The notes below the pieces were generated by a model. The model worked only from the letters and a program-made list of their open reading frames with translations, did not search any database and was not told the origin of the DNA. Shown here piece after piece: positions 38,621 to 51,089 of a DNA stretch of 64,000 bases. The DNA lies in contig CP038119.1 in assembly GCA_004519485.1 (NCBI GenBank), positions 186,001 through 250,000 on the forward strand, read 5' to 3'. Numbering within the stretch: the stretch's first letter is position 1; every line of letters begins with the position of its first letter. The translations under genes and the position numbers were made by a program. This DNA comes from Nannochloropsis oceanica. Lineage: Eukaryota > Sar > Eustigmatophyceae > Eustigmatales > Monodopsidaceae.

Positions 38621-39384
38621 CTTCACGACTCACTCCGCTCTGTTTATGTGGATTGGGGGTCAGTCGTAATGGATGATATGAGTTGAGGTCTAGAAAATTG
38701 TACTGCTGAGACTCCAGCCAAGGGGGTGGTGATGATCGAGGCGCCTAACTTGATTTTGAAAACGCGATGACCTCCGTCGTCATAGACTGGGCATGCGTGA
38801 GAATCTCCTGAATGTTTACAAATTACCAGTGAATACGTCCGTCTTCACAAGCTGTGCGAGAAAGTAAGTCGTGTTGGGGTCCTGGGGCTGGCAAGCCTTC
38901 CGCCCCTTGAAACCCGCCTTCTTTCTCGCCCCTCGCTAGGCCCTCCCTCTCCTCGCGGCCTGGATGGATACTCCGACAGAGTTAGTTGCCTTTGGGACAC
39001 AAGCACGCTGAAGGCTGTCTTTGCTTTTATGCGAGTGACCGTCCGATTGAAAGCCTTTCTAATTGTAGACATACTTCCAATCGATTGCTACTTGGTGTAC
39101 ACTACCCTTTTCCCCTCTCCATCTACCTAGGCATCGGTCGGGCTTCGACTACTCCCGAATCCCCACGGAGGAAATTCGACGGCATTTTCTTCCCACTTGC
39201 CGTCGTACTTACCCACCTGATCACACGCCACACTCTTTCAAAATCCAGGAGGCAGGGGACGTAGGGAGTGGGAATGAGGCACAATTAAGGGGGCCTCGTG
39301 GTGTGTCTCTCTAATCCTACTTCACCCGCAACATCATCCACTAGCGGGCTTGCAGCACTCCGCAGCAACAGTGGCAGCGGCACC
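38621..39384. promoter_or_regulatory. Divergent intergenic region SEC62 / PPR gene
   Basis: 764 bp between two outward-facing start codons. An in-frame GTG-started extension exists upstream of the PPR ATG but has no supporting feature. No named promoter element is seen. Confidence 0.4.
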
Positions 39385-39861
39385 ATGGTCAACACCTGCA
39401 AGCTGTATTGGTGCTCGCTACTGGGGCTAGCGAGTTGCATGGGTGGGAGCTGCGGCGGAGGAAGAATAAGAGGGGGCCAAGCAGCAGCCTTTCAATTCAA
39501 TCCGCACCCCAACATGGGCGGCGGCATGGGAAGTAGCATCGTGGCAGGGAGTCGTGTGTCGGCCTTCATCCTCCACCCATTCCGGTATCATTATAAGAAG
39601 GAGCAGAAGCACCCAAATATGCCACTACCAGAAGTAGAAGGGGGGGAAGGGCGGCGGGGCTCTTCGTTGTTGACCTCGGCAGGGGAGGCACGGACTGGGA
39701 GCTGTGGCAGCGGCAGTGGTAGCGGTAGGAAAAATAGCGAGAGTAAGAGCAGTAGCAGTAGTAGTAGCAAAAATGGCAGTGAGTCCATACCGAAATCCCC
39801 CACTCACAAGCAGCAGCACGAGGCACCATCACCATCACTTGCTCAACAGCAGAAACAACAA

Positions 39862-39908
<47 letters not shown>

Positions 39909-40862
39909 CGGAGGACGAGGCCACCGTAGCTGGCGGGAGGCATCAGAAGCCCGGCATCGTGGTGGAGGACGAGGAGGGGGCCAAGGAGGAGGGGGCGGGC
40001 AGGGCCATTGGCCTGTGGGCGACTTGACTGACGTAACCCAGCTACGGAGCGTGGAGGGCATGATACGGGAGAGCTTGGGGCAGCTGAATGCGACGGCGTG
40101 CCTGGGCGCTTTGACGGCCTGTTCGAGGTTACACCAGCCTGATAAAGCTGCGTGGATCATCCAGGAGATGCGTCGTTTGGGTCCTCGGCCGGACGCCGGG
40201 TGCTATGCCTTGGCCATTGATACGTGTGCTAGGACGGGACGGTGGTCCGTGGCGGATGGATTGCTTATAAGCATGCAAGAAGAGGGCCTCAAGCCCGACG
40301 CCTCGTCCTTTGGTGTGGTCATGGCGGCTTGTCACCGTGCAGGGCAAAGTGAGCGAGTGCTGGAATTGCTTGCCGAGATGGAGTCGAGTGGGGTGAGGGG
40401 AGGTAGTGGGGGAGGGGCCTATGCGACTGCGATCCACGCGGCGTTGGCAGGGAAGCAGCATGGGAAGATGCTGGCGGTGGTGGAGCAAATGTTGGACAAG
40501 GGGTTGGAGGTGGAAGAACGGTTGATGCACCCGATGATGGGGGAGTTGGTGAAAGAGGGGAAGTGGGAGGAGGGGCGCCAATTGTTGGCATTGGCGAGAA
40601 GGGGAGGAAGGTTGACGGCGGACTTGTACGCCAGGGCGGTGGAAGCGTGTGTGCCGGAGGGGCAGTGGAGCGAGGCGTTCAAATTGTTGGAGGAAATGGA
40701 TAGGGATGGATTCTTGACACATGTCATCGTCTCTTCGCCCGGGGTGGGCAGCCTATCCTCCCCCAGTCCCTCCTCCTCGTCCTCCTCCTCGTCCCCTTCC
40801 ACATCGGTGCCGACCCCGTCCTCTTCTAGTGAGCCGACAATTCTACAGCACACAGCTGAGGG

Positions 40863-40924
<62 letters not shown>

Positions 40925-41092
40925 GCAACAACAACAATAACCTTGCCGTCGCAACAGCAGCACCTGTGGCAGCAGCAGCAGTGGAAGCAAGCGAAGCGGC
41001 GTACCAAGGTGCAATGTCCGCCTGCCGTCGTGCCGGGCAAATCGAACGTGTATTTGCCCTCCTAGACCTCCGCGATGCCCTTGCCGAGAAGA

Positions 41093-41130
<38 letters not shown>

Positions 41131-44100
41131 GCCGTAGCAGCAGCCGCCCCTGCAGAAGAAGTGAGAGGAGGGGGTCGACCCAAGCCTTCCACCGAGCTCT
41201 ACTCCCTCGCCTTCGCCACTGCCTTTGAACAAGAGCGGTGGGATGCCCTCCCACTCCTCCTCAAGCATATGGCTGGTCATGGCCGTCGGCCTGACTCTAG
41301 TTTTTTCGACGAGCTGGTGCGTGTGTTGGCAACCTCCCCCACCCGCCGGCCGTCCCAGACCTTGGCCACCCAAATCGCGGCATTGCGGCGCTTGCCTTTC
41401 CAACAGCAGCAGGAGGAGGAGAAAGGAGGAAGGAAAGGAGGCGGAGGGGTACCTTGTTCGTCGTCGTTGCTCGTGGTTTTCAACACCGCGATTCATGCGT
41501 GTGCGGCGGGGGGGGATTGGCGTCTAGCCCTAGACTTGTTACAGGAGCTGGAAGGAGAGCGGTTAAGACCGGACTATTACTCGTTTCAGGCGGCTATCGC
41601 GGCGTGCCAACGAGCGGGGGAGTGGGAGAAGGTGTTGACGTTGTTGGGACAAATGGAAGGGGTCGGGTATGCACCAGACCTGGCGTCGTACGAGAGTGTA
41701 ATGACTGCGTGCTTAAGGTCACAAAGCTGGACGAGGGTACCTGAGATTTTGGCGCGAATGAGGGAGGTGGGCGTGAGGCCGGATGCGCATTTTATTGAGT
41801 GGGTGATGAAGGCGTTGGCAAGTCAGGGGCAGTGGGAGAGGAGCCTGGAGGTGTTGGGGAATTTGAGGGAGGGGGGGGGGGAGGGACGGGGGGGGAAGAG
41901 GGGTGGGGGGTTGTTGAACAACGTGGTGTACAATTTGGCTATTAAGGCCTGTGATGCGGGGGGAGAATGGAAGGCGGCCGTGAAGCTGGTGGAGGAGATG
42001 AGGAGCAAGGAGGGGATCCGACCTGACTTGTATTCGTTTAACACGGCGATTGCGGCTTGCCAGAAGGCAGGGCAGGTACCGCAGATAACGCGATTGTTAG
42101 GGAGGATGGAGGATCTGCAAGTGCGACCAAACACTTACACGTTCATCATGGCAACGGCGTCTTGTTTGCACACGGCAGCATTTGATAAGCTGTTCGAAGT
42201 TTTCGCGGCCATGGAAAGGAGTGGGCTGGACCCCGATGACCGTTTTTTCCGGGTTTTGCTGCAGAAATTTCGAGGGGAGGATGCGTGGCGAGAGAGCATT
42301 CATTTATTGCACGTGATCCGGAGGGCGGGGCGGGCGAATCAGGTAGGTGGGCAAGGCGGAGGGAGGGAGGGAAAGGGACAATCTGCTCGTGTGTTTGCGT
42401 TGTGCCAATCGATATTGTCCCTCCCCGACACTCACCGCCTCTTCCCTCCTCTATTTCTCCCTTCTTCACTCCCTCTCACCCATCCTCTCTTCCTCCCTCT
42501 TTAGCTCTTCACCAAGATGGTCATTGAGATCTGCGCCCACGCAGGGGAATGGAAGACTGCCGGGTATCTTTTGATCGAAATGAGGCGGGAAGGCCAGTTG
42601 CCCGATGCGACGTCGTATGCCGTTGCCATGCGGGCCTGTCTGGAGGCGGGTGAGAAAGGACGGACGTTGGGATTGTGGGAGGAGATGAAGGAGGGAGGGG
42701 TGGAGCCCAGTAAGGAGGCGTGTGCTCTTGCCATGTCCGCGGCATTGGATTTAAGGGACTGGAATAGGGTGGATGCTATGGTGGAGGAGTTGGTGGAGGG
42801 AGGACGGGAAGGAGGGGGGGGCAACCAGAATCAACGTTTCTTTCTGGAGATGATGGGCAGTTTTGTGGCGGGCGGACGGTGGCGAAGTGCCTTGCACTTG
42901 TTGCGGGTTTTAGGGGGGGGGGAAGGAAGGGAAGGAGGGAAGGAAGGGGAGAGTAGCGCGAGTCATCAGTTGTCGGCAGGATTTTATGAACAGGCCGTGC
43001 AGGCATGTGCGGTGGCGGGTGAGACAGAGCGGGCGGTGAAGACCCTTGATGAGATGGGAAGGATGGGGTTTCAACCGTCGACGTTTATCTACAACGTAGC
43101 CATGGAGGCCTGCACTAAGGCGGGAGACCTCCCGGGAGTGCTGGGCTTGAAACGTCGGATGCGAACGGCCAAGGTGGAATTTGACGTCGTTACGTGCAAT
43201 ACGTTATTGAACGCCTTTGCCATTTGTGGGAAGTGGGATGAAGCCCTATCTTTCCTCCAGCGCATGCCGTCCCAGTACGGGGTTCGACCGAATCTAGTGA
43301 GTTGTAACACGGCGCTCAAGGCGTGTGTGACGGGCCGTCGATGGCGCGAAGCCGTCGTGCTCCTTAATAGCATGCAGGCCCAAAACCTCGCTCCTGACGC
43401 CGTTTCGTACCGCACGGCTATGAACGCCTGCATCGAAGGGGGAGAAGCCAACCGGGCTTTGAAGATCTTTGACCGCATGCGCGAGGACGGCCTTCCTTGG
43501 GACGTGCCCACTTATAATGTGGCGCTGAAAGCCTGCGCAGAGAGCCACCAACCGGAGATGGCTTGGGAGCTCTTCCAGCAGATGCAGAGCGCGGGGTTAC
43601 CGGCCGAAGTGAGGACATACACGACGTTAATGAATGGCTGGGTTGAGGCAGGGGAGTGCCACCGCGCAATCCAGGCGTTCCGGGAGATGAGGGCGGCGGG
43701 GCTGCAGCCGGATGTGTACGCATTGACGGTGGGAATCAAGGCTTGTGGCGTGTGTGGTCTGGTAACGCAGGCGTTGGAGTTTGTGGAGGAAACATTGGCG
43801 TTACGCCCGCGGGTGAACCTGGATCCAATCACCTTTAATCTTGCCATGCAAGTCTGTGAAGAGCAAGGGACAGGGCAGGAAGCACTGGAGGTGTTTGAGC
43901 GGATGCAGGCAGAGGCCGGCGTGGACCCGAATTGGATCACCTACACTATTGTTTTGAGGGTGTTGACGGACGAGGGACGGTGGGAGGATGTCTCGGCGCT
44001 GCTTTCCACCATAGAGGGGCGCCTTACTGCTACCTCCTCCTCCTCCTCCTCTTCTTCTTCCTCTTCGTCTTCCCCTTCCTCGTTGGCAGCGGTCGCATCA

Positions 44101-44754
44101 GCAGCAGCGACCGCAGCCACAGCAGTCGCCGCCGCCGAAGCCGGAACAGTCACAGCAGCAGTAGCAGGTCCAGCCGCTATTGCCTCTCCTTCCCTGCAGC
44201 ACCACCCATCGTCGGACTCCTTCTTTTCTGAGGCCATGCGCCGGGCGGTGTCTATGGCGGAATGGGACGTCGTGGCTCACATTTTCCACCTCGCCGTTCT
44301 GAGTGGGGCCATAGCCCCTCCTCCTTCCTCAATACTACCGCCAGCTGCTGAGGCTGAGCCAACTGCTAGTGAGGATGGTATTGCAGCTGCTGCTGGTGGT
44401 GGTGGTGGTGGGGCTGCTGCCAGCACAGGGAGCAGAAAGCTGGACAAATATTTGTATGGGGGGGCTGTAGCCGCTGCGAAGGAGAGAGGGGACGTAGAGG
44501 AGGTGGAGAGGCTGATCACGGGGCTGTGCGAGGCATTAAGCGGGACGGAGGGAGGAAAGGAGGGCGTGAGAGAGGAGTACTTGCACACGGTGGAAGATTG
44601 TGTGCGGAGTGGAGACTGGTTCCCACTGTTGGAATACTACGGGCCAAGTTTGCGAGGGAGGGGGGGAGGCTACAGTGCATGGCAGCAAGCGCAACAGATG
44701 GAGCAGCAGAGAAGAGGGGGAGAGAGGGATCACAGGAGAAGAGGGAGGAGATGA
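39385..44754 (+). CDS. Giant P-class pentatricopeptide repeat (PPR) protein, probably plastid
   Basis: Sequence-specific RNA-binding protein of organelles. Two exons, 39385-42342 and 42505-44754, join in phase 0 (GRANQ/LFTKMV) to 1735 aa. More than twenty 35-residue PPR units are visible, for example AIAACQRAGEWEKVLTLLGQ and AMNACIEGGEANRALKIFDR, with the usual D or N near the unit ends. The array is interrupted by homopolymer inserts: Gln (about residues 155-175), Ser/Asn near 490-520, Ser near 570 and Ser/Ala in the C-terminal fifth, all from CAG/AAC/TCC repeats. The N-terminus has a hydrophobic signal-like segment (LYWCSLLGLASCMG) followed by AAAFQF, similar to the ASAFAP plastid motif of secondary plastids. 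No SMR, DYW or endonuclease domain is seen. It probably stabilises, processes or translates a plastid RNA; the target is unknown. Confidence 0.93.
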
Positions 44755-45536
44755 TTGTAGAGAGGGTGCAGGGAGGGAGGGAGGGAGGGAGAGGGAGAGG
44801 GCGTTAGTAGTAAGTAGGGATGACTGAGTGTTTAACTAGAGTGACGACGGACAATGCGTGAGCGGGGCAGGTGAATGGAGGTGAGATGAGAAGACCGACG
44901 GAGCAGCAGCTATGGAAAGAGAGAAAGAGGAGAAAAAGAGATGATTATAGAAAAATGCAATAATCTATTGAAGGGGAGACGCCCGCTTAATAAGAGGGAG
45001 AGGGGTTCGAGAGAGAAGGGGAGGGGAGAAGGGAAAAATGCATAAAATGAGATGCGCGGGAGGGGAAGAAAAAAATGACATGGAGAGCTGCAGTGAGGGA
45101 GGATGAGGACGAGAAAGAGGAGGACGAGGAGGACGAAGACGGAGTGGCAACCATTGGAGGGGAAGGGGGAAAGACTGAAAAAGGAGGAACAGGAGGGGGA
45201 AGAGGGGGGAATGAGACTGAGGGCAAGAAGCTGCAGTAGGGAGATCAATGGAATAAGAAGAGGAACGGAGGAGGGGAAGGAAGGGAGGGAGCGAGGGAAG
45301 GAGGAAAGGAGAAGCTCCAGATTATATTTACGAAAGTGAGAAGAACGCGGAAGAGACACACCCTAAGGAAAAGTGTCTCGGAAAGAAAAGTTAGCAAGCA
45401 CGAGAAACACCAAAGGGTGATGTTTTGATTTATTTTCGCTTTCATTTTTGGGGGCTTTGGCCGCCCACATATCCTATCGACCTACTTAATCCCCTTCCAT
45501 GCTTCCCTCTCCCCCTCCCTCCCTCCCTCCCTCCCT
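44755..45536. other. Intergenic between convergent PPR and PDE12-like genes
   Basis: Purine-rich on the plus strand (GAGGA-type) from 44760 to 45320. No coding potential beyond low-complexity frames. It holds two 3' UTRs. Confidence 0.4.
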
Positions 45537-48500
45537 CTACTTTAATTGCACGTCGCACATAATGCTGACGTGGTCCGAGGGGGTTTGCCAGGAGGGCAGG
45601 GCGGTGTCAGCCCCTGCTTCCTCCCGCGTTGGCATAGCCGCCACAGAAAGGACGAAAAAATCTGCAGGAGCAACAGGAGTAGCAGGAACTGTAGCTGTAG
45701 CAGCAGCAGCAGCAGTAGGTGTAGTGGCGGTGGATGATTGAAGGAAGATGTAGTCCAGGGTCTCGACGAAGCCCTGGCATGAGGGAGGGAGGGAGGGAGG
45801 GAGGGAGGGAGGGAGGGAGGGAGGGAGTGAGTTAGGATCATGGACAAACATCTTCCTCGAGACCGCTCCAACTTCATGCATCGTTTCCCTCTTTTGCATA
45901 TACAAAATGACATGGAATGTATATATAAAGCTTCTATCAATTTTATATATATATATATATATATATATTTATGTATGATTATTCAGATCATTAGATCCCT
46001 TTGAACATCAACAACACCACCACATCCGCCCTTCCTCCCTCCCTCCCTCCCTCCCTCCCTCCCGCAATACCTGCACGTAATTGGTAAAGTCAGGGAAACC
46101 ACACGCAGAGATGAAAGGCCGCGCAAGGGACAAGGAGGGAATGACAGTGGCATCGGGCACAAACACGCCTCCCTCCTCCTCCTCCTCCTCCTCCTCCTCC
46201 TCCTCCTCCTTCTCCTCCTCCTCCTCCTCCTCCTCCTCCTCCTCCTCCTCCTCCTCCTCCCCTGCCCCCTGCTTCCCGCCTTCTTTTGGCACCATCCTGG
46301 CGCTACTTTGACCTGCATTAATCTGCTTGGTGTGGCGTACCGTCCGTATGCGCGGGGGGGATATGCGTAAGACATGGTCAAAATTAAGCAATCACTCAGG
46401 AAGGGAGGGAGGGAGGGAGGGAGGGAGGGAGGGAGGGAGGGAGGGAGGGAGGGAATGAAATAACTGAGGGTTGCTGCGGAATTTCAAACGACCCCAAGCG
46501 TAGATAAGACCCGCAGAGGAGTGAGGGAGGGAGGGAGGGAGGGAGGGGAGGGGAGAGAGGGAGGGAATGAAGAAATGTGTTTACCTTCTCGGCTACATCT
46601 GCGTCCAGGTCCCTTTCTTCTACCTCTTCCTCCTCCTCCTCCTCCACCTCCTTCCCTCCTGCAGCTGCTCCGACAGCCGTTACTCCTGCTGCTGTCCCCA
46701 CCGGCTCTTCTCCCGCCTCCCCCTGCCGCTTCCCCCACCCGAAGGCATTAATCCACTTCCAGACCTCGTCACCAGGGGAAATAGTTTCCCCAGTCAGGTA
46801 CCGAATGGTGGCTGTGTGCGGGGTGCTGAGGGAGGGCGGGAAGGCGGGAGGGAGGGAGGGTGAGCGACAGCAATGCTCTTCCGACCTCCAGCCTTCGTAT
46901 CCTCCCATCTCTCCTTCCTTCTTTCCTTCCCTCCCTCCCTCCCTCCCTACCTGTTCAGATCTCCGCACACGACCAGGCGCGGGGAGATGCCGTACTCCTC
47001 CTCCGCCCGGGCCTGATGAGCTTCCATTTCCCTCAGAAGGGTGGCCATCTAAAAGAGGAAGGAAGGGAGGGAGGGAGGGAGGGAGGGAAAGTCACCCATT
47101 CATCCATCAAAAACAAAACACCACCCTCCCTTCTCCTTCTCCCTTCCCTCCCTTCCTCTTTCCCTCCCTCTCTACCTGCATCAGGCGGATGTGCTGTGCC
47201 TTGGGGTGATAGAATAAATGCGTGTTGCCCACCAGGAGGAGTGTGTCTCGTCCATCCCCGTCTACCGCCTGTCAAGAAACGATGAAACGAGCCATCCGAA
47301 TTCAATTTTGAATCCAATTTGATTCAATGAAGCCTTTTGCTCCCTCGGCCTGAGTCCTCTCTTCCTCGCTGCATCCCCCCCGCGTATTCTCCATTCGACT
47401 TGAGGGGGGAAGCATAGGATTCATGAAGCCCCCTCCTTCCCTCCCTCCCTCCCTCCCTCCCTCCCTCCCTCCCTCCCTCCTTCACCTTGAGGCGCAGCAA
47501 CACAATCTGTCCGACGGTTGTGAGTTTCTCCTGGAGGATGGTACGGAGGGATGGGTAGCGGGCTTGAAGGGCCTGAGGGAGGGAGGGAGGGAGGGAGGGA
47601 GGGAGCGAGGGGGGTCACGAATGTGTATCGATATGGGAGAGGGTGGGAGGGAGGGAGGGAGGGAAGGAGGGAGGGGATACCTTGAAGGGCGAGTCTTCCT
47701 TTTGAAAAGCCTCGCGCATGACAACCCGGTGGGTAGCGAGGCACGACAGCCGTTCCGTCCTATAGAAGAATGCGGCTCCTTCCCTTGTCCCTCCGCACTT
47801 GGAAAGGAAAAAACCGCGAAGGCCCGAAGCCGAGAGGATGGGAGAGAGAACGTCTCGAAAGACGCGCTCGTCCACCTGAGGGAGGGAGGGAGATCAAATT
47901 GAATGGGATGGTACTTAAGAAAGAGGGGAAAGAAAAGCGAGGAGGGAGGGAGGAAGGAAGGAAGGAAGGGAGGGAGAGAGGAAGGGAGTACACACGCCTA
48001 CCTCTTGCAAGCAGGTCATGTCTGCATTATACGACAAGAGCTCTTTCACGGTGAGGAGCGTCCGATATTCGGAGTGAAGATGGGAGGGATGCACATAGGG
48101 ATACAGGTGCTTCTGTGACCAAGCAGAAGTCGCGTAGCTAGGGAAGAAGAGGAGGGAGGGAGGGAGGAAGGGAGGAGTGAATGGACATGGGGCTTCAGCC
48201 GCTTGAACATCTAGGTCAAGATATCATGCATGAAGTGGGGGAGATAACCCACTGTGATGAGACCGCTGGCGGGACGGCGCCATGTATGCGTCCCCTCCCT
48301 CCCTCCCTCCCTCCCTCCCTCCCTCCCTCCCTCCCTCCCTCCCTCCTCCCAGGACGAACTTGTCGGCCAGGATATTGTAAGACACGAGCCTTAACACCCT
48401 CTCCTCCCTCCTGGTCCGCTCCAGGCGCTCCTGGGTTGATATATTCAGAAGACGGATGTATAGGTGAATATAAACTAAGCTATATCCGGCCCAAACCAAT

Positions 48501-50693
48501 CACAAACTTCTGCAAGTAACAAGGACCTCATGCTTTCCCTCCCTCCCTCCCTCCCTCCCTCCCTCCCACCCATCCGTACCAGTGGAAGAGGCACCCGGAG
48601 GCGTGTCAGCCAAGGGGTGAGGGAGGGAGAGGAGGGAGAAGTGACGGCCTTGCTGGTGTAGCAGGTGATGGTCCTCCCCCTAACCGAAGGAGGGAGGAGG
48701 GAAGGGAGGGAGGGAGGGAGGGATCGGTGAGGGGGAGGGAGGAATGGAGCAGGCAGCGGTCTTGCCGCGAAAGGCGGGAAATAAATGAGGAGGGAGTGGC
48801 GAGTGTGGAGGGAAGAAGGAAGGAAAGAAGGGAGGGATGGCTCGAAACGGATCGTGATGGGCCCGCAATGACGTGGCTTGCTTACGCACCAGACGACTGC
48901 TTCCTCGTCCTCCCTTTCGTCTTGTCCTTTTTCCTCCCCTCCTTTGGCCCCCTCCTCCCGTTGCGCTTGTTGCTGCGGCTGATGTCGGTACGGCGTACAC
49001 AGCACTCGCATCCGACAGCCCACGTGGTGGAGGTGGTGGTGGGAGGAGGAGGAAGAGGAAGGAAGGGAGGGAGGGAGGGAGGGGTAAACGACAGGAGTAT
49101 CTGGGCCCGCCTCATCGGTGGGGTCGAATGGAGTCCATCTAGAGAGAACCAAAGAGGAAAGGTAAGAAGGAGGGAGGATAAGGAAGGAGGGAGGGAGGGA
49201 GGAAGGGAGAGTGGTTGGGGAATGAGTACCACAGGACAGGTATGGCCTGTGCTCCCTCCCTCCCTCCCCCCCTCCCTCCCTCCCCCCCTCCCTCTTACTT
49301 ACTTATCCTCCCTCTCCACCTGCCACCGATAGTTGACGCCGTCTGCGAAGAGTGTACGGGCCAGGACGTTCACTGGGAAGCCAGCCATGATTAATCTGGT
49401 GAATAACAAGTGAGGGAGGGAGGGAGGGGGAGTGAATCGACTGAACATGTGACATCCCTCCCTCCCTCCCTCCCTTCCTCCCCTCCTACCCTCCTTACTT
49501 GCTCGAAAATCGCAGCTCGGTGATGTGAGGTGGATTTACCCTCACTCGATACCTCAGCATATACCGCCGTCCTCCCTCCCCTTCCTCCTTCCCTCCCTCC
49601 TCCCTTCCCTCCCACTCAGCCACGCCCTGTGCGCCCCGCAGGACCCAAAGCTCTCGCCCATCGGCCCATGCATCGGCTACACTCATCTCCTCCACGTTCA
49701 GCTCACTCGTTCCATCCAACAGCTTCATGTGCAGCTGCAGGGGACCGAGGGAGGGAGGAAAGGGAGGGAGGGAGGGAGGGAGGGAGGGCGGGACAGATCG
49801 TGAACTTTAATATTACCTGGCACCAAGCCCTAATCAACGAGTTGAAATTCAAATGGCCATGATGCATAATACAAGCTCCCCACCTCTAAATTGTCATTTT
49901 CCCCTCCATCCCTCCTTCCCTTCCTCCTTCTCTCCCTCTTTCCCTACCTGCGCTTGCATCCCAATTACATTCTTCTTTCCTTGCTTCTTGCCACCCTTCC
50001 CTCCTTTTCCTCCACCGCCGCCACCACTCCCCACCACCTTGGCCCCAAATCGCCGTAATGTCGCTCCTGCTGTCTCAGTCCGTGCACGACGAAGTTGACA
50101 CAGCTGTTGTTGTGAAAAAATAGGAATGCAAGAGAGGGAGAGAGGGAGGAAGGGAGAGAGGGAACATGGTGAGTAGAATACCGGTGGTAAGCGTTAATGC
50201 CATGAATGTTCCTCGTTGATCTTGAAGCTGGGGACTTTTCGGCACCCCTTTCTCTGCTGCCTCGTACCTTTCCATCCACATCGAAGAAGGTCAGTTCGAT
50301 CTCCGCCTCGTCTGCCACGTTCCGGATGTGCAGCTGGTCCATGTGATTAGCCTGTCGCTCCACGCGGCCTTGGTCCCCTTTTGGCTCCCGGTTTTGACGG
50401 GCGGACGGGAGCTTCTTCCGTTTGCTGCTGCGACTGCTGCTGCTGCTTCTGCTGCTGCTGGTGGTGGTAGTGGTGGTAGTGCAGGTGGGGGTGGGAATGA
50501 TGCTGCTACTGGGAGACGCTGCGGCGGTGGTGGCAGCGGAAGTAGCAGCGAGCGATGAACAAGACGGATGTGAGAAACGAAGGGTCGATGGCGCGTGAAA
50601 GGCAGTGCTACACAGAAAGAAGGCAGCTAGAAGCAGCAGCGGCAATGGTGGTAATGGGTTGGAGTGAGGCTCGCGGCGGCCGCTGGTGGGCAT
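45537..50693 (-). CDS. PDE12-like 2',5'-phosphodiesterase / poly(A) exonuclease, plastid-targeting N-terminus
   Basis: Member of the EEP (exonuclease-endonuclease-phosphatase) superfamily close to human PDE12, which degrades 2',5'-oligoadenylate and trims organellar poly(A). Fifteen exons give 889 aa: 50693-50268, 50103-49948, 49734-49499, 49395-49303, 49138-48890, 48679-48580, 48430-48360, 48137-48002, 47875-47681, 47572-47486, 47268-47176, 47048-46951, 46825-46585, 46322-46071, 45773-45537. NPPHITELRF...IMAGFPV matches the PDE12 N-domain (NPPAFTELQL...IMAGFPV). Catalytic motifs are all present: SYNILADNYA, CLQEVD (Glu489), VGNTHL (His600), CGDLNSTP (Asp644, Asn646), LDYIF (Asp818) and PSDH (Asp878, His879). 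The N-terminus is a signal peptide followed by STAFHAP, an ASAFAP-type motif, so plastid rather than mitochondrial import is inferred. Two inserts are unusual: SLPP repeats in exon 5 and a long poly-Glu run in exon 14. Confidence 0.9.
45943..45968. repeat. (TA)n dinucleotide tract in PDE12-like intron 14
   Basis: About 13 TA units in an AT-rich stretch near the middle of the intron, flanked on both sides by tetranucleotide arrays. Confidence 0.85.
46171..46260. repeat. (CTC/GAG)n trinucleotide array coding for poly-Glu in PDE12-like exon 14
   Basis: Thirty near-perfect GAG codons on the minus strand, with one Lys codon in the run. It is in frame and lies directly before the conserved segment VFVPDATVIPS. 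Confidence 0.9.
46403..46453. repeat. (GGGA)n array in PDE12-like intron 13
   Basis: About 13 uninterrupted units. On the sense (minus) strand it reads (TCCC)n, in the intron preceding exon 14. Confidence 0.9.
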
Positions 50694-51089
50694 ACCAGGC
50701 GGTTCAACCGAGACTGATGTTGCTGCTACTACTGCTGCTGCTGCTTCGTTACCGTTTAGTCCTCCCTGTGCTTGTTATGATGTGAATGGTCTCAGAACGG
50801 TGGAAATGAAAGAGACTAGCCAGCTTGGGTACGCTGCAGGACATGCGGACTGCAGGACATGCGGAGAACACGGTTTGTTGCTTCAGCGAGACGCGGTCAC
50901 GGGGAGGTCGACAAAAACTGCCGCGCCTTCGACTAACTAATGACCCTTACGCCCTTCCTACGCGCTCAACCATTCCTCTGACAGACCACGGGTGCAGGTG
51001 CTGGGCGGTGCGTCATCCTTTGTATCCGCTTGTGTCGTCATCCTAGTATTAAACCTCCTCTCCTCCCCCCGGCTGCACTTTACTGATTC
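50694..51089. promoter_or_regulatory. Compact bidirectional promoter region (PDE12-like / SAICAR synthetase)
   Basis: Only 396 bp separate the two start codons. The plus strand carries CTG repeats near 50720-50745 and a CTGCAGGACATGCGGA direct repeat near 50836-50866. No TATA box is clear. Confidence 0.5.

Noticed and set aside
39298-39384. GTG-started N-terminal extension of the PPR protein
   Set aside because: The ATG at 39385 places a hydrophobic signal-like segment at the N-terminus; the extension has no support.
40419-41254. Leu/Cys-rich antisense frames across the PPR gene
   Set aside because: Antisense of CAG/AGC repeats within a well-supported PPR coding sequence.
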